A stretch of 64,000 bases of DNA from Diadema setosum (lineage: Eukaryota; Echinodermata; Echinoidea; Diadematoida; Diadematidae), in assembly GCF_964275005.1 (NCBI RefSeq), contig NC_092699.1, positions 24,444,981-24,508,980 of the forward strand, in the 5' to 3' direction. The notes beneath the pieces are model-generated. The model did not search any database and was not told the DNA's origin. It saw nothing but the letters and a program-made list of their open reading frames with translations. This document shows, one piece after another, positions 35,901 through 47,447 of the stretch. Each line of letters opens with the position of its first letter. Within the stretch, counting starts at the first letter, position 1. Position numbers and translations under genes: made by a program.

Positions 35901-36685
35901 ATACACACTAGAAGCGTGTGCTGTGCTCGGGCAAGGTGCCGTGCAATGACCTAAACAAAATGCTTCTATTTTAGGAAATTGCATGCTTGTAAGGGTGGAA
36001 ATGAGTTGCTGGCTTGGCTCTGTGCTCTCCAAGTGCTTTTCTAGTAAGTCTAGTAGGCACTCTGCTTGGGGTTTACACAGAGTCAGGTGGACCGTAAATG
36101 TTGTCTTTCATTAATGCTACAAAGTCTGCTGACTGGCCAATAAACTGTTTCTGTAATGTATTCAAAGTCTGTGCATGCTTTATTCACAAACAATTGCCTC
36201 AACAACCACATGGGATGTGCACATGTGCATTGTATCAGTATGCAGTACAGAGTATCGACATGAACAAGGTGCATGACAACACTTTACTCCACAAGCACAA
36301 ATTTCATCATTTGCAGAATTGTTGGGAAGTCTCATTGTGCAAAATTTGAGACTCACAAAATGTTATGTGTATCAGTACATTTAACCCATTGAAGACTAGT
36401 CTTGAGTATACTTTGGCAGATGTCTATGGGAATTGCATGTAATTGTTACAGCAAAATCAGCCCATCCTCAACAGGTTAATGACAACACACCTTCTGTTTC
36501 CTCCACAGCTCATTCTATGTAATCCCCTGTGTCTGGTAGCCTACACGGTGACCTCATGGCGCTTCTTCAATGAGCGAGTTGAGGACGAGGAGATCACGTT
36601 GGTTGCCTTCTTCGGCCAGCGCTATGTGGAATACCAGCAGCGAGTGGGCACCGGGCTTCCTTTCATCAAGGGGTACAAGTTATGA
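26709..36685 (+). CDS. ICMT: isoprenylcysteine carboxyl methyltransferase, complete, 4 exons, 290 aa
   Basis: ICMT is a multipass ER membrane enzyme that uses S-adenosylmethionine to methylate the exposed prenylcysteine of CAAX proteins such as Ras and lamins. The joined exons (26709-26927, 34324-34582, 35395-35612, 36509-36685) give 870 coding bases plus stop with consistent phases (0, 1, 0). The length matches the human enzyme (284 aa as I recall). Residues 1-159 are mostly hydrophobic helices. The catalytic C-terminal half carries RHPSYVGWFYW at 217-227 and an ending TGLPFIKG typical of the family. The start ATG has A at -3 and G at +4. Intron 1 is 7.4 kb and contains nested transposons. 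The gene faces RNF207 tail to tail and GCH1 head to head. Confidence 0.97.
26928..29352 (+). other. ICMT intron 1, proximal part
   Basis: No additional exon is recognised; phase 0 joins exon 1 to exon 2 directly. Several open frames here have no conserved motif. Confidence 0.5.
29353..30590 (+). mobile_element. TGTGACC-family inverted-repeat element, copy 1, with nested TTAA element
   Basis: The ends are TGTGACCGTGCATCACAAAA on the left and, inverted, TGTGACCCTCCACCACAAAA on the right. Copies at 32939-33629 and 45196-46659 align along the length. Removing the nested element (29852-30415) leaves about 670 bp, matching the 691-bp uninterrupted copy. No target duplication could be fixed, so its superfamily is open. 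Confidence 0.85.
29852..30415 (+). mobile_element. TTAA-type inverted-repeat element, copy 2, uninterrupted
   Basis: AGGTAGGGGATACC starts and GGGATTCCCTACCT ends this 564-bp element, with TTAA on both sides (29848-29851, 30416-30419). The host copies at 32939-33629 and 45196-46659 have a continuous TTCAGAGCC where this copy has TTAA-element-TTAAGAGCC. It provides the empty site for the MITE inserted in the copy at 3675-4793. Confidence 0.9.
30596..30756 (+). mobile_element. small Tc1/mariner-pogo-type MITE with TA duplication
   Basis: It starts CAGTCAACCTCGCATATGTC and ends with an inverse ending GGTCGAGTG, flanked by TA (30594-30595, 30757-30758). The right end carries two tandem terminal motifs. 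A related inverted copy lies at 41331-41515. Confidence 0.7.
30759..32938 (+). other. ICMT intron 1, middle part
   Basis: No exon or clear transposon was recognised. A frame at 31433-31792 lacks recognisable domains. Confidence 0.5.
32939..33629 (+). mobile_element. TGTGACC-family inverted-repeat element, copy 2, uninterrupted
   Basis: TGTGACCGTGCACCTCAAAA starts it and the inverse of TGTGACCCTGCACCTCAAAA ends it. This 691-bp copy lacks both nested insertions seen in the other two copies and so serves as empty-site reference for each. Confidence 0.85.
33642..33887. mobile_element. GC-rich PIF/Harbinger-type MITE with TTA duplication
   Basis: GACCCCGTTTACAGTGCGAG at the left is mirrored by GCACTGTAAACAGGGTC at the right, flanked by TTA (33639-33641, 33888-33890). 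It is 246 bp, rich in GGCCGAGCC-type words and self-complementary throughout. It is non-coding and differs in sequence from the MITE at 1571. Confidence 0.8.
34324..34582 (+). CDS. ICMT: ICMT exon 2 (residues 74-160)
   Basis: The acceptor is TTTTGGCAG and the donor AG|GTATAT, leaving phase 1. It encodes hydrophobic helices and the family segment SFFHFSEFF. Codon use is markedly GC-rich compared with the flanking intron. Confidence 0.95.
35395..35612 (+). CDS. ICMT: ICMT exon 3 (residues 160-232), catalytic RHPSY motif
   Basis: The acceptor is AATATCAG and the donor CACAG|GTAGCC, phase 0. It holds GEFMRKLAMLTAG (178-190), FNH (193-195) and RHPSYVGWFYW (217-227), which form the cofactor- and substrate-binding part of the enzyme in the family. 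Confidence 0.96.
35613..36508 (+). other. ICMT intron 3 with a dispersed repeat fragment
   Basis: The segment from about 35674 to 35890 (TTACCTCCACCAAAGAAGG, then GTTTGCAAAATAACTCAAAA) is a piece of an abundant-looking interspersed repeat. A related piece lies near 57430-57620 in the RNF207 intron. Confidence 0.45.
36509..36685 (+). CDS. ICMT: ICMT exon 4 (residues 233-290 and stop)
   Basis: The acceptor is CTCCACAG and the stop TGA is at 36683-36685. It encodes LILCNPLC, the acidic EDEEITL stretch and the terminal TGLPFIKG, all close to the vertebrate enzyme. Confidence 0.96.
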   Translation, partial: LILCNPLCLVAYTVTSWRFFNERVEDEEITLVAFFGQRYVEYQQRVGTGLPFIKGYKL

Positions 36686-39600
36686 CCACGGCATTGTCAA
36701 TGGATGGGACCATGCGGACGGAACTCCTGCCGTGCTCCTTCACAAGCTTCCATCGCTAGAATGTGTACATTGTGCGTTAGCTGCTGACCCATAGAACCCC
36801 CGGCTAGTGACCTGCCAGACGTGCAACTTCCATACAAAGCTTGAAAGTTCCTAGTGAATATTGAGCAGGATATGACAAAATTGTAGAAAATAGAGAGAAT
36901 TCGCAAGATTTCCATCATGATACAACAGCCTGTTGCATATACACATGTGTAGTGTGGGAGGCTGTGATACTTTACAACCATCTTTTTTTGTTTCAATCTA
37001 TGTATCATATTTTTTCATGAAATATGGGTATTGGATGTACTGCGTTTGTTATCATTCCAATTATTGACAGGCAAAAATCAGTGTCAGAATGATGGCTAGG
37101 TATTTCAAAATTTTCCCTGTGCTTACAAGGATACAAGGAGCAGAACTGTGGCTGTAAACGTTCCAGAAATGTGCATTTACAATGTAATGGTTTAATGTCT
37201 GTGTAAGACATGTACACATTTGACAGGGTTTGTTTTCTATTATCTGTTTATCAAATTTTCCTTTGAATGAAAATCAGGCAAATTTTCTGTTCTGATGAAG
37301 CAAATTTTATAATTATTTTGTTGCATAGTCGTGCAATGTGGATACTGCTGAGGGGCACACAGAAATATGCATATCACGATAGCAAAGACATGCTGAGTGA
37401 AAAATATGCTTTTACAGGTGTTGACCTGAGGGATCTGTAGTCTTTGAAAATGCTCGTATGTGGTTGCATGCTGCCATGGAACCACCAGACAGTCGCATAC
37501 ATGAATTCTGAGTAAACTGCATGATTCTCAAATTAACCATCACAAAACTAGAGTCATGCCACCCATGTAACATTCATTTGAAAACAAGTGCTTTGTCACA
37601 CAACAGAAAATTGATTAAGTAAATTTGCTCATTGTGTATTCTCTTAGATGCAGATTCAATATTTATTCAGAGTTTTCTACATTGAACATATCACAAATTC
37701 ACCCAGGCTGTCTTAACTGAATTGTGCAAATGAATCCATTATTGATGTGGCGCTGCATGTAAAATGCACCGAGTCCCGCTGGGAAGGCAAACACAAGAAG
37801 AAGAAGAAGCAGTGCTTATTTACGTCGATGTAGGGCAATTTGTCAATCAGTTGCAAAGAAGAAGCAGATCTAGGATTCATCTAACTAACATGTGCTTACA
37901 TGGTTTTCTCACCCAAACCTGTTAATTGCATCAATTTTGTCTTGTTGTATTTTATTGATTTTGTTACATTTTGCTGGCTTCACATTAGTGTTCTGTCTGG
38001 TGTGTTCCTTTCCACTTATTTATTTGTATACAATCATTGAACCCAACTTGTTCTTCCTGTGTAGGAATCAACATTATGATTATAACTATGGAATCACCCA
38101 GAAGAGGAATTGACCTTGACAAACAGCTGTGAAAGATACCAAGCTAATTACTGCTGTTTAGTTTGTTTGTTTGTTTGTTTTTCATTTATTTGGAGAATGA
38201 GGCAATTTGGATGAGGTACCGGTTGGAGGCATTGCCATGGAAACAATCCAAGAGATTTAATGTTGGAGTAAATAGGAGGAGTGTGATGGTGCAATAATCT
38301 TCTCTCAAGTATTGTTGAATGCCTTTTTTTGTCATTGCAATTATATGACCCTGTGATTTCTTACAGCTCTGTCTTTACTATTTTTCATCAAATTGCTGAA
38401 AATGTTTTAAGTGATGTCACTGCTAAAAGAGGTGGTAGGAATCTACATCATTACGCACGAGGTAGTTATGTCATATGCGCAGGAATTTGAAGCAGTCAGT
38501 TTTACTTGGTTATGTATTATGCCATTTGTATATACTTGTTTACTTATTTTTGATGTATAAACAGAGAAAGTATGTGCCTTTTATGTATTTTACGTATTAA
38601 TGAGCATTACATTGACTTTTACAGCAAGATTTTAATACCTTGCAACCAAAGGCTTTATTTGATTGGAGGTAAAAGCTGCTGCATGAAATGTTAAATTTTC
38701 TTCAAAAATATTGCAAGGTGCTCTTGAATTGGTTGCAAAGTTTCATCAAAATCATATTTATTGCTTGGAATTCAGTCATCACATAGCCTATATGATAAAT
38801 TTCTTAACTTATCAGTCTTTTTTATATTTCTTTGAACAAAACTATCTGTTCAAGGTTTGATATGAATTGCAACTATGCCCTTTCACAACTTGATATACAT
38901 CGTATATAGATACATGCATGTGTATTTACCTACAATGTATTTACCTGAAGAGGTAATGCAGGAGTTTTAGTATGAACGGGGGCAGATATTCTTTCATGCT
39001 TATCAGTAGGTTGTATGTAACTTGTAATATTGTGTTGGAGGCAGAGTTCATGAATTTCACTTCCAGCAGATTTTCCAGACCTTATGACCGAAATAAACAC
39101 ACAGATGTTAGATGAAGCACTGGCAAATTGAAAACAAAAACAGGCACACTGGGTATGTGTCTGAATTTTGTCTGTGGCAGCAAACAGCGTCCCACTTTCA
39201 AACTAATGAATTATTGCACTGAGTTGTTTTTTATTGCAATTTAATTCACATTTTAGTAGTAGCCATGATATAAAAAAAGAAGAAAATAATAGTGATAGTG
39301 GGCGTATTACATATACACACTCGAGTTGGTCTTGAACCAATGATCTCCTGATTGCTGAACAGGCATGGTATCCACTGGGCTACTGGTGCTTATTTACTTC
39401 GCTGGCAGACAATTTGTTGATCAATTGAAATATTACACCGTTCTTATGTTGGCAGGTCAGTACAGATGATAATAATGAAGGACCAATTTTTTTTTTTTTT
39501 TTTGTTGAATTTCCATGTTTATCAATATAAACAACAAGGAATGGTTAATCTTTAAATGTACAGTACAATTGATTCCGGAATATGATTTTGTGGGAAAAGA

Positions 39601-39991
39601 GCTGAAGATGAAAATTATGGCCCATTCAAAAATACATGTAGTTAACAATATAGGGGTAGTGCATGTAGTATGTAGTCCGACAGTAACTTCTGCCATTAAT
39701 GCTCCAAAAGAATGCCATCTTCAGATGAATTTCCAGAGGGATTAAATAGTTAGAAAGAAAAAGATCTTTGCTCACTAATGTTTCCTCTTTTCTTGTTCAA
39801 GTTTTTGTGGTCTATTCTGATACACCCCCCCCCTTTTTCACATGCTTAATTTACAAAATGAAAAACAGTATTCATTTTGTGACTGATAAAGTTTCATTAT
39901 TTGAATTGGAGAGTAAAGCTAAATTGCTATTTTACTGTGGTGATTTGTTTGATCTTTGTAAAATTGTTTCGGCAAATGTGCATTTCTGGTT

Positions 39992-40199
39992 ACTGTAAAA
40001 GTGGATATTTTTGCGCAAGAAATTTTTCGCGCTTGGCCGCGTAAGATGAATTGTGCATGTTTTTAATTTCGCGGAATCGGGACATTAAATACCGGAACAT
40101 ATGGCGTGCAAAAAATAATCGCATGCTTTTATTTTCGCACGTCTGGTTGCGCGAAATGCGTGAAAATTTCCCCACCACGAAAATTTCCACTTTTACAGT
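39992..40199. mobile_element. ACTGTAAAAGTGGA hairpin MITE
   Basis: ACTGTAAAAGTGGATATTTT at the left is inverted at the right as AAATTTCCACTTTTACAGT. The interior is CG-rich compared with its surroundings and also partly self-complementary. A half copy lies at about 56530-56685. Confidence 0.75.
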
Positions 40200-41330
40200 G
40201 AAATGTTTTTCTTTTTGATTGTACATTGGATAATACAAGTTTTTTTGATGGGTTGATATTAGCAATAACATTAAGCAAGATTTCATAATTGCTACAGAGT
40301 AGGTATTATGATACAACAAACCCCAGACATATACTAGTAGAGCAGATTTGTCAGACATACCAAGAAATAAGGTATCCTGATGAACTTGGCTGTTTGCTGT
40401 AAGGTTCTCTTATTAGCATGCTTTCACTGTTGTATTGTTTTTAATTTATAGTTACAATTTGTAATATTTGTTTTGAATACTATGAAGCTGGTTTCTTGTT
40501 GCCATCTGTTCATATCTTGTTGCTCAAAACAAATTTAAAAAATCATTTGTTTGGACAATGTGATGGGAGAAAACTTGTGATTTTGTTGTTTATTTTTGCT
40601 GATTAAGAATTGTGCATGTGGACAGGATACCATTATGCTCTTATGAGGCTCAGATTACATACGCTTGGCGATCAAAAACATTTTGTTTTGCTTTTCAATG
40701 GGCTACTGTAGATCCATAATTATGATAAATTGTCCCATATGTTGTGATTAATGATATTTACAAAAACAAAAATAACAGATTAGCATAAACCTCAGTGAGG
40801 GGGAAAAAGTGACTCAAAGTGTCATTGTGGATTTTATAGGCAAGAGGTACTTGTTCATGAGCTCTTCATTCCCATATGTGGCAGGTGTAAAATTCCATTC
40901 TAATTTGTCTTTCTTATCTCAATCAATTTATTCATGTTTTTCTTTTGTATTGATACTTTCTTTAATGTGAACTTGAAAAAAAAAGCATTGATGAAAAAGT
41001 GTTATGAATAGATAGCATTTCATATCAGTTCTCAGAGTGATTTGGATACAAGCAAGATGTAGAAAAATATCTTGTCCTTCACAGCTGCCCTCACATACAC
41101 TGTAACCATGTAAAATAATAGCAGAATATAAAAAGCATTGAATCTACCTAGAACATTGTTCCTGTATGTTTTTTATTTGTTCATGTATACTAATACATCA
41201 GTGTGTGTATGTGTGTTTTTGTTTTTTTTCTATTCATTCATTGAAAAGTGAAATTCTTTGATCAGCAGTACATTAGTTAAAAGGACCGATTTCCTATAAT
41301 CAAACATTATGAATACTGTACATGCATATA

Positions 41331-41515
41331 TGGTCAACCTTGCTTCTGGGAAGTCAACCTCGCATAAGTCAAATAATTGCCTGAGGCGAGAGACTTTTCA
41401 AGTCCTCTTCTCTGTATATTTGATTGACTTTTAATCCCTCATAAGTTGAGTTTCCTCTATAAAGTCGAAGCCATTTCTTCAGTCCAAATAGATTTGACTT
41501 AGGCATGGTTGACTG
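41331..41515 (-). mobile_element. small pogo/mariner-type MITE, second copy
   Basis: The right end GGTTGACTG is followed by TA. The left end carries two tandem motifs (GGTCAACCTTGCTT, GTCAACCTCGCATAAGTC), mirroring the copy at 30596-30756 in the opposite orientation. Confidence 0.65.
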
Positions 41516-44500
41516 TACGTGTATTCTAGAATTTATGTGCAGCATAGGACCTACAAATGGAATAGTATGGGAATACACATGCCAAATTGTGTGTGCGCGT
41601 GTGCGCGCGTGTGTGTGTCTGTCTGTCTGTCTGTCCATCCATCCATCTGTGCATCTTTATGTTTGTGACTTTCAAACAGGTTTACAATGTCTTGGCCAGC
41701 ACACAAAGAAAAAGTAACTTGGGGTGACTCAAAATATGTATGCTGGAAATCAACAAGAATGTACATTCATTTGAAAACAACATGGAATCAACATACAAAT
41801 CTTTGGCATTGGATTGGTAGCCATTATCTTTGCTACTTAAAAAATGCAATGCAGACTCTGTGAAACTTCTGGATTAGCCGTTTGTATTGGGAAAAAATAG
41901 ATATGCAGGCAACTGGGGGTTATAATGAAGTCATAGGGACTGGCAGTTTTCTTTCGTTATATTGAAATTTCATCATAGCCGAATAAAGTATGCAACAATG
42001 TATAGATACTGACTGTAGGACCTGAATTTGTACTTTGTTTTAAAGACCTTTTGTCATAACCATATTTGTTGTAATGGGAGCGCACAGTATCACCATATGT
42101 ATATACATGTACAAAATATATATATTCCACAGGTAAGTACATATTATGTAAAGTAGCATGAACTCTGCGGAGCATTATTTGTGTTGGAATAATGTGAGTG
42201 TACATGTGTGTAAGGCACTAAATGAAAATGCACACTTTCTCATACTGTAAATATACTGTTGTCTACACCATCAGCTTTTAATGATAATCCCAACATTTTT
42301 GTAGAAGTTGACCATGTATCAATTTTCAGGTCCAAAGTACTGGCTTCTCCTTTGTTCACATGGCAATGTTCCAATAATGCAAATAATTCAAGAAGTGACA
42401 TTATCATCATTTACATCAAGATCACTCAAAAGAATAACAGCATCTTGAAACTGAGAAAGTGTTTATTAAAATCACACGTATATCTGCCAACACTGCTCAG
42501 GACAAGGGTTGGAAAAAATACTGTAGTACAAAGTTTAGGACACAAGGACCACATATTGATATAAATTATCTTTTATATCAAGTATTCGGATAATTGACAA
42601 TTATTGCATGGAAAATTCAATTAAACCTGTACACCGAGTCTCATTTACAGAAAGTGAAATTAATAACTTGAACACCTTTGAAGGACATTTTCAGATAAGT
42701 ACCTGATGTCACATATCACTGGATGTCTTGAAGATATAAATAGATTGTATTAGGAAATTCCCCAGTATTCAAACATTAAATATCACGCTCTTGGACACTT
42801 CACTTCAAAACATGAATACATATCACCAAAGTTGATACATAGCCCCGTCCAAATAGTACCAAATTGTTCATGTTATTGGCACATTACCATGGTAACACAC
42901 TTTCTATCACTATTCAATAACCTACTTTGTACATCACCACCTCAAGAGCAGTATGCGTGCCACATTTTATCTGATCTGCTTATTCTCATGGTAGGGAATA
43001 TGTCACTTCGGTATAGCTGAAGTGCACACAAACAGCTTGCCTGTGCAGTGTATGCACGTGTGGAGTTAGCTGGAGTTTGAATATGTGTGAATGTAGTGCA
43101 TGCATGCAAGCACAGCAAGCAAGCAGTGTAAGAATCTATGTGGTGATTATCGACAACATGGAGTCGACGTTCCAATTCCTTGCTCTACCTCTCTTTTCTG
43201 TAATTCATCAATGACATTATGTAATGCTATCAGATATGTTAAAATAGTTTCAAGGAAATTCAAAGCCAATTACGGAAGAAAAGTAGATAATTTTGTCTCA
43301 AAGATATGCCGATCGTGGGTTGTTTCCATCCCAGCTACCGCTAAATACCTGGATGTCCGACCACAAGAATAAAGTCTAACGAATACAATGTAGTTTTTTG
43401 GCCACAAGTTGTTACCATGGTAATACCCCACCACTTTAAATCTTTGGCTGGAGAATAAAAAACCAACAAGCTTCAATTTCACATTCCATGCATTCTATAT
43501 AAACTTTTTTATTTTTCATTTCTACTGCGATCAAAGTCCAGAGAAGTGAAGAAATACCATTCCTCTTCCCTGTGCTGTTTTGTCTACACATGAATAAATC
43601 ATAATTTTAATTTGGATGGACATTACACAGATGGTTTTGACAGTAAACAAACAATTTGAAAGGTGCAGACTTTGATTGCCTTTGTGCGGGTAGTCAAGTC
43701 CTTGTTGCTTGCACTTCCGAGTTCATATGAAAATTCATTAAATGGTCTTGTGACCTTTATGCGCAAATGACAAAGCTAAAGTCGACATTCAATCATGTCA
43801 AATATCTGTCTCAAATTATGAGACAGAGATCTGCATCCTCTCCCTGAAATTTACTGCAAAAGGGCCAAAATCTACAAAGATAATTCAAATCTAGCTATTA
43901 ATTATGCCAATTTTGATTGTGTATTTGCAACTGACACTTTGTGCACGCGGATGCCAAGTAATGAATGCACACACACACACACACACACATACACCAATGG
44001 GCAAGGTTAGGCTATTTCACCGCTACTTTTAGTCAATGGATTAAGTCGAAGTAATGAATTCCATTTGAACCACCTTTGTGACTTTGGGCCAACAGTTCTA
44101 TATTGCAACTGTAAGATAGAATAAACATTCTTTAAAAAAAGAAAAAGAAAAAAAAAAGTCTGACAGACTAACTCCTAATCACTAAAGTGTACATAAAGAA
44201 GAAGATAACTGTTTGGGAGAAGAAAACTGGTTTATCATGCAAAATAACAAAGTAGTTATCACTTGGACAAATGTGTACTTGTACATCGTATTCACCAGTT
44301 CTGGACAATCATCGATCAAGTGTCCTTGATTTATGGCAGAAAATCTGAAGAATATCAGACATAAGTTCTGACTAGTTTGTAACCAAGTTAATTGGATTCT
44401 TAACTTTTTTTTTTTCCATTTGATTCCAAACTCTTTATACGATATATGATTTAGTCAACTATTATTCGGCAATCAGATAAACATATCTGGCAGCATTATG

Positions 44501-45195
44501 ACAGTGGACTACTTTGTTATTCACTTATTTTTTCATTGCTTATCTGCTTGCTATTTTTATTTGCAATTATTGTTCTCCCATCTCCGCAGTGCCATAAACT
44601 TGCTCACTGATGATTCGCAAAGGCAATGGATTTCAGGAAGCTATGTATTAGCACAACTCTTGCCAGGAATCAACAGAACATTCAAGCAACAATGTTTGAA
44701 GTGGAATTTTAAGCCCTGTGAAGAAGTCCCCAGGAACATAATCCAGGAATTCAGACTCTTCAAGCAAGAGACCCAGGCATCTAGCGCAAGTATAGCAATG
44801 TCAACTTCCACGCATTCTTGCCAACTATTACCTCAGAACATAGCAACTTAGCTCTTATCACCTCTGGTTCTAGAGAAGAAGATTTTTCTAGAGTCCTTAA
44901 TTGGGAGGCTTTGCACCCCTCACCCCTGGGTCAGGTTACCCAGGGGGGCATGGTGCCCATCTGAACAAACCGAGATCCTATTTTCATATGGATGCGACCT
45001 GTCAAGTTTGGTGAAAATCTGTTCAGAGGGAATCAAGAAGCTGAAAATGTAAAAAGTTTACACATGTCCGAAGCCTCCCCACGATGATGTTTGCAAAGAT
45101 GGATTTTTGATGTCCACTTTACACAATATCAGGGAGTACTTACTTGGACCCATCTTAATGTACATGAATTACATACATTACATTGCCATATCATT

Positions 45196-46659
45196 TGTGA
45201 CCGTGCATCACGAAACGAACAAAAAGTTGCACACACTGATTTTGCGTGAGGACTAAAAATAGGTGAAATGGGTCAACCTAGCCGATCTTGACTTTTTCGT
45301 ATTTTCTGAAAGAGCAAGTCTTCTTCTACATTATGCTAAAATTTGGGATCATAAAACGGGCAGGAAAGTGTGTTTTTTTAGCAGTTTATTTCGAACATTT
45401 TTGGTAGAATAGTGTGATTAGGTGTATCTTTAGAATCCCCTTTTCATTTCTGAAAAACCTTGTACACACTCCTCACTTTCAACTCTTAATAACTTTTGAA
45501 CGGATGATGCTACTGCTTTGAAAGTTGGCATTAATTATGGACAGAATGTGTTAATAAGGCATGCTCAATTTTAGTTTAATCTAATAATCCCTTCATTGTT
45601 GATACTCCGGTGGTTTACTTCCTGTTTTTTGTCCCATTCATCGCACAGCCAGCACGGCTTGGTAAAGGTTAAGCGCCTGAATAGACATTGTACTTCAGAG
45701 CCTCTTATCTCAGTTCACACTTTTCCTGAGCGTGTGCTTTCTTTCCATTAGGAGAGTCCAATTCAATTGAGCTATACATCATTTTAACCCTAAAAAGACT
45801 GGGCTATTTTGGTAAGCTCGAAAGACTGGGGGGGGGGGGGGGGCCTAAAGGGCCCCCCCCTTAAGATCTCGGCCGTGGATTGCGCGATCGCCGCGGAAAT
45901 TTGCACAATGGTAGTGTGCGATGTAATCTACAAGATCGTATATTTAAATTTTCCAAAATAGTCTTATTTTATTTTATTTTGATTAATTATGCTAATTTAT
46001 GCGAGAAATCAGACTCTTTGATCTAAATCAGTAAATAAAGCTCCAAAAGTGCTCATTTTTGGTCTGATTATTCTTTGTGGCATTCTTCGCAAATGTACTT
46101 GAAAAAAAATTCGGTATCAAAATTAATTTCTTATTTATGTTATTGTTTTATGAATTTCTTATGTATTTCTTTGTTTTTTCAACCTTTTGTTTTTGCTTTT
46201 TTTTTAAACAAAATTTGTGGCAGACACTTTTTGAAGCATAATACTACCAAAACAAATTAATTTTAGCCATTGAGAGTAAAAATAAGCATATTTATATGAA
46301 CCATGTGAAAAAACTCAATTTGCATTGACTTTGTACACAAAATCACATTTTTGAGCCATTTTCGGTCTCACGTGCATGTACAAAAAGTTATGTAACTTCA
46401 GAACCGTACCCCCGGGCGTCACAAATTTGGCGTCAAAATGTGCGGGAAACTCGAAAGAAAAAAGTCATAGAGCATCGCGGCGAGAGCATTGCGTGTTGCA
46501 GAGTAATCGCGCGAAATGTCGAGGGGGGGGCCTTTTAGGCCCCCCCCCCCCCCCCAGTCTTTCTAGGGTTAAAGCTTAAAGTCTGCTCTTTCAGAATATG
46601 GTCTTAACTAAAATTTCATGTCTGGCGACTTTCTGTTTGTTTTGTGATGCAGGGTCACA
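45196..46659 (+). mobile_element. TGTGACC-family inverted-repeat element, copy 3, with nested poly-G/C element
   Basis: TGTGACCGTGCATCACGAAA begins it and AGGGTCACA ends it. It aligns with 32939-33629 on both sides of an insertion at TTAA (45784-45787, 46569-46572). Confidence 0.85.
45788..46568. mobile_element. piggyBac-like MITE (CCCTA ends, TTAA target) with G/C homopolymer arms
   Basis: The ends are CCCTAAAAAGACTGGG and the inverse of CCCTAGAAAGACTGGG, flanked by TTAA. Next to each end lies a long G or C run (about 45828-45842 and 46540-46555) followed by GGCCTAAAGGGCC-like palindromes. CCC-type ends plus TTAA duplication fit the piggyBac superfamily. No transposase is present. Confidence 0.8.
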
Positions 46660-47447
46660 TTTTACAAGACAACAAACCAGGAAGATACACATTAGATGTG
46701 CTCTAAGTGGAAACACTCACAAAGTAGTTTCAACCAAATTATTGCAATCCCACATTACCAAAGAAACACCCCTCCAAAACACAAATTAACAAACCAACAA
46801 ACCTCCAACTTTTAGCCTGCTTCTGTATGTCTGAAAACTGCTCAGTGATGTTAGATTACCTTAAGAGAGAAGAGAGACACATATCTTTTCTTTTACATTC
46901 TAGTTTACAATCTATAGTCCACAACTGCAATTACTGGATTGTCTTGTGTTAAACGGAAAGACAAACTATACAGGCTGTCTTTGCAATGACATCACATGGA
47001 TTTGCATCATGATTAGGTCAAATCTAGAGATTTTCCAAATGGTTAAGCAAGGAGAATTCTAATTGTTAATGGTAAATAATCAAGCAAATAAAACATTTTC
47101 AATATTCGGTTTCAACGTAATCTGTAATACATGGCCAATTCAAACAGACCACTATAAAGGTCAAAATATCTCACAAATAACCCGATTCCTTTTGTCAAAT
47201 AAACAGCAGTCTGAATAAAGACAAACAATATTGAAGGGAAAATGTTACGGCTAAAAATCCACAACTTTCAGCCTTAATTCAATACAGATATAGTGCCCTT
47301 AGGTAAAATAGTATATCTACATCTTCACTTCACATAATCTTGTACATATTTCAACATGCAATAAATATCTGTCTCAAAATTAATTTGTTCCAATTCAAGG
47401 TGGATAAGAAATTCAGAGATGTATTCTAAGTACAGAAAACGATTAGA
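46660..47447. other. RNF207 3' flanking DNA / probable 3' UTR
   Basis: This lies directly downstream of the RNF207 stop codon on the minus strand. Several plus-strand TTTATT words, that is minus-strand AATAAA, occur near 47085-47365 and could be polyadenylation signals. No other gene is seen. Confidence 0.4.

Larger units (their letters stand above)
36686..45195. other. ICMT 3' UTR and ICMT-RNF207 intergenic DNA
   Basis: The ICMT 3' UTR must begin here; its end is not fixed (an AATAAA lies at 39092-39097 but is far away). Besides the listed MITEs there is a T run at 39488-39503, a CTGT/CCAT microsatellite near 41618-41650 and a CA run near 43970-43990. The frame at 44498-44851 shows no recognisable domain. 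No other gene is seen. Confidence 0.5.

Noticed and set aside
44498..44851. 117-codon plus-strand frame in the ICMT-RNF207 interval
   Set aside because: It has no recognisable domain and no neighbouring exon in phase; the hydrophobic start is encoded by T-rich DNA.
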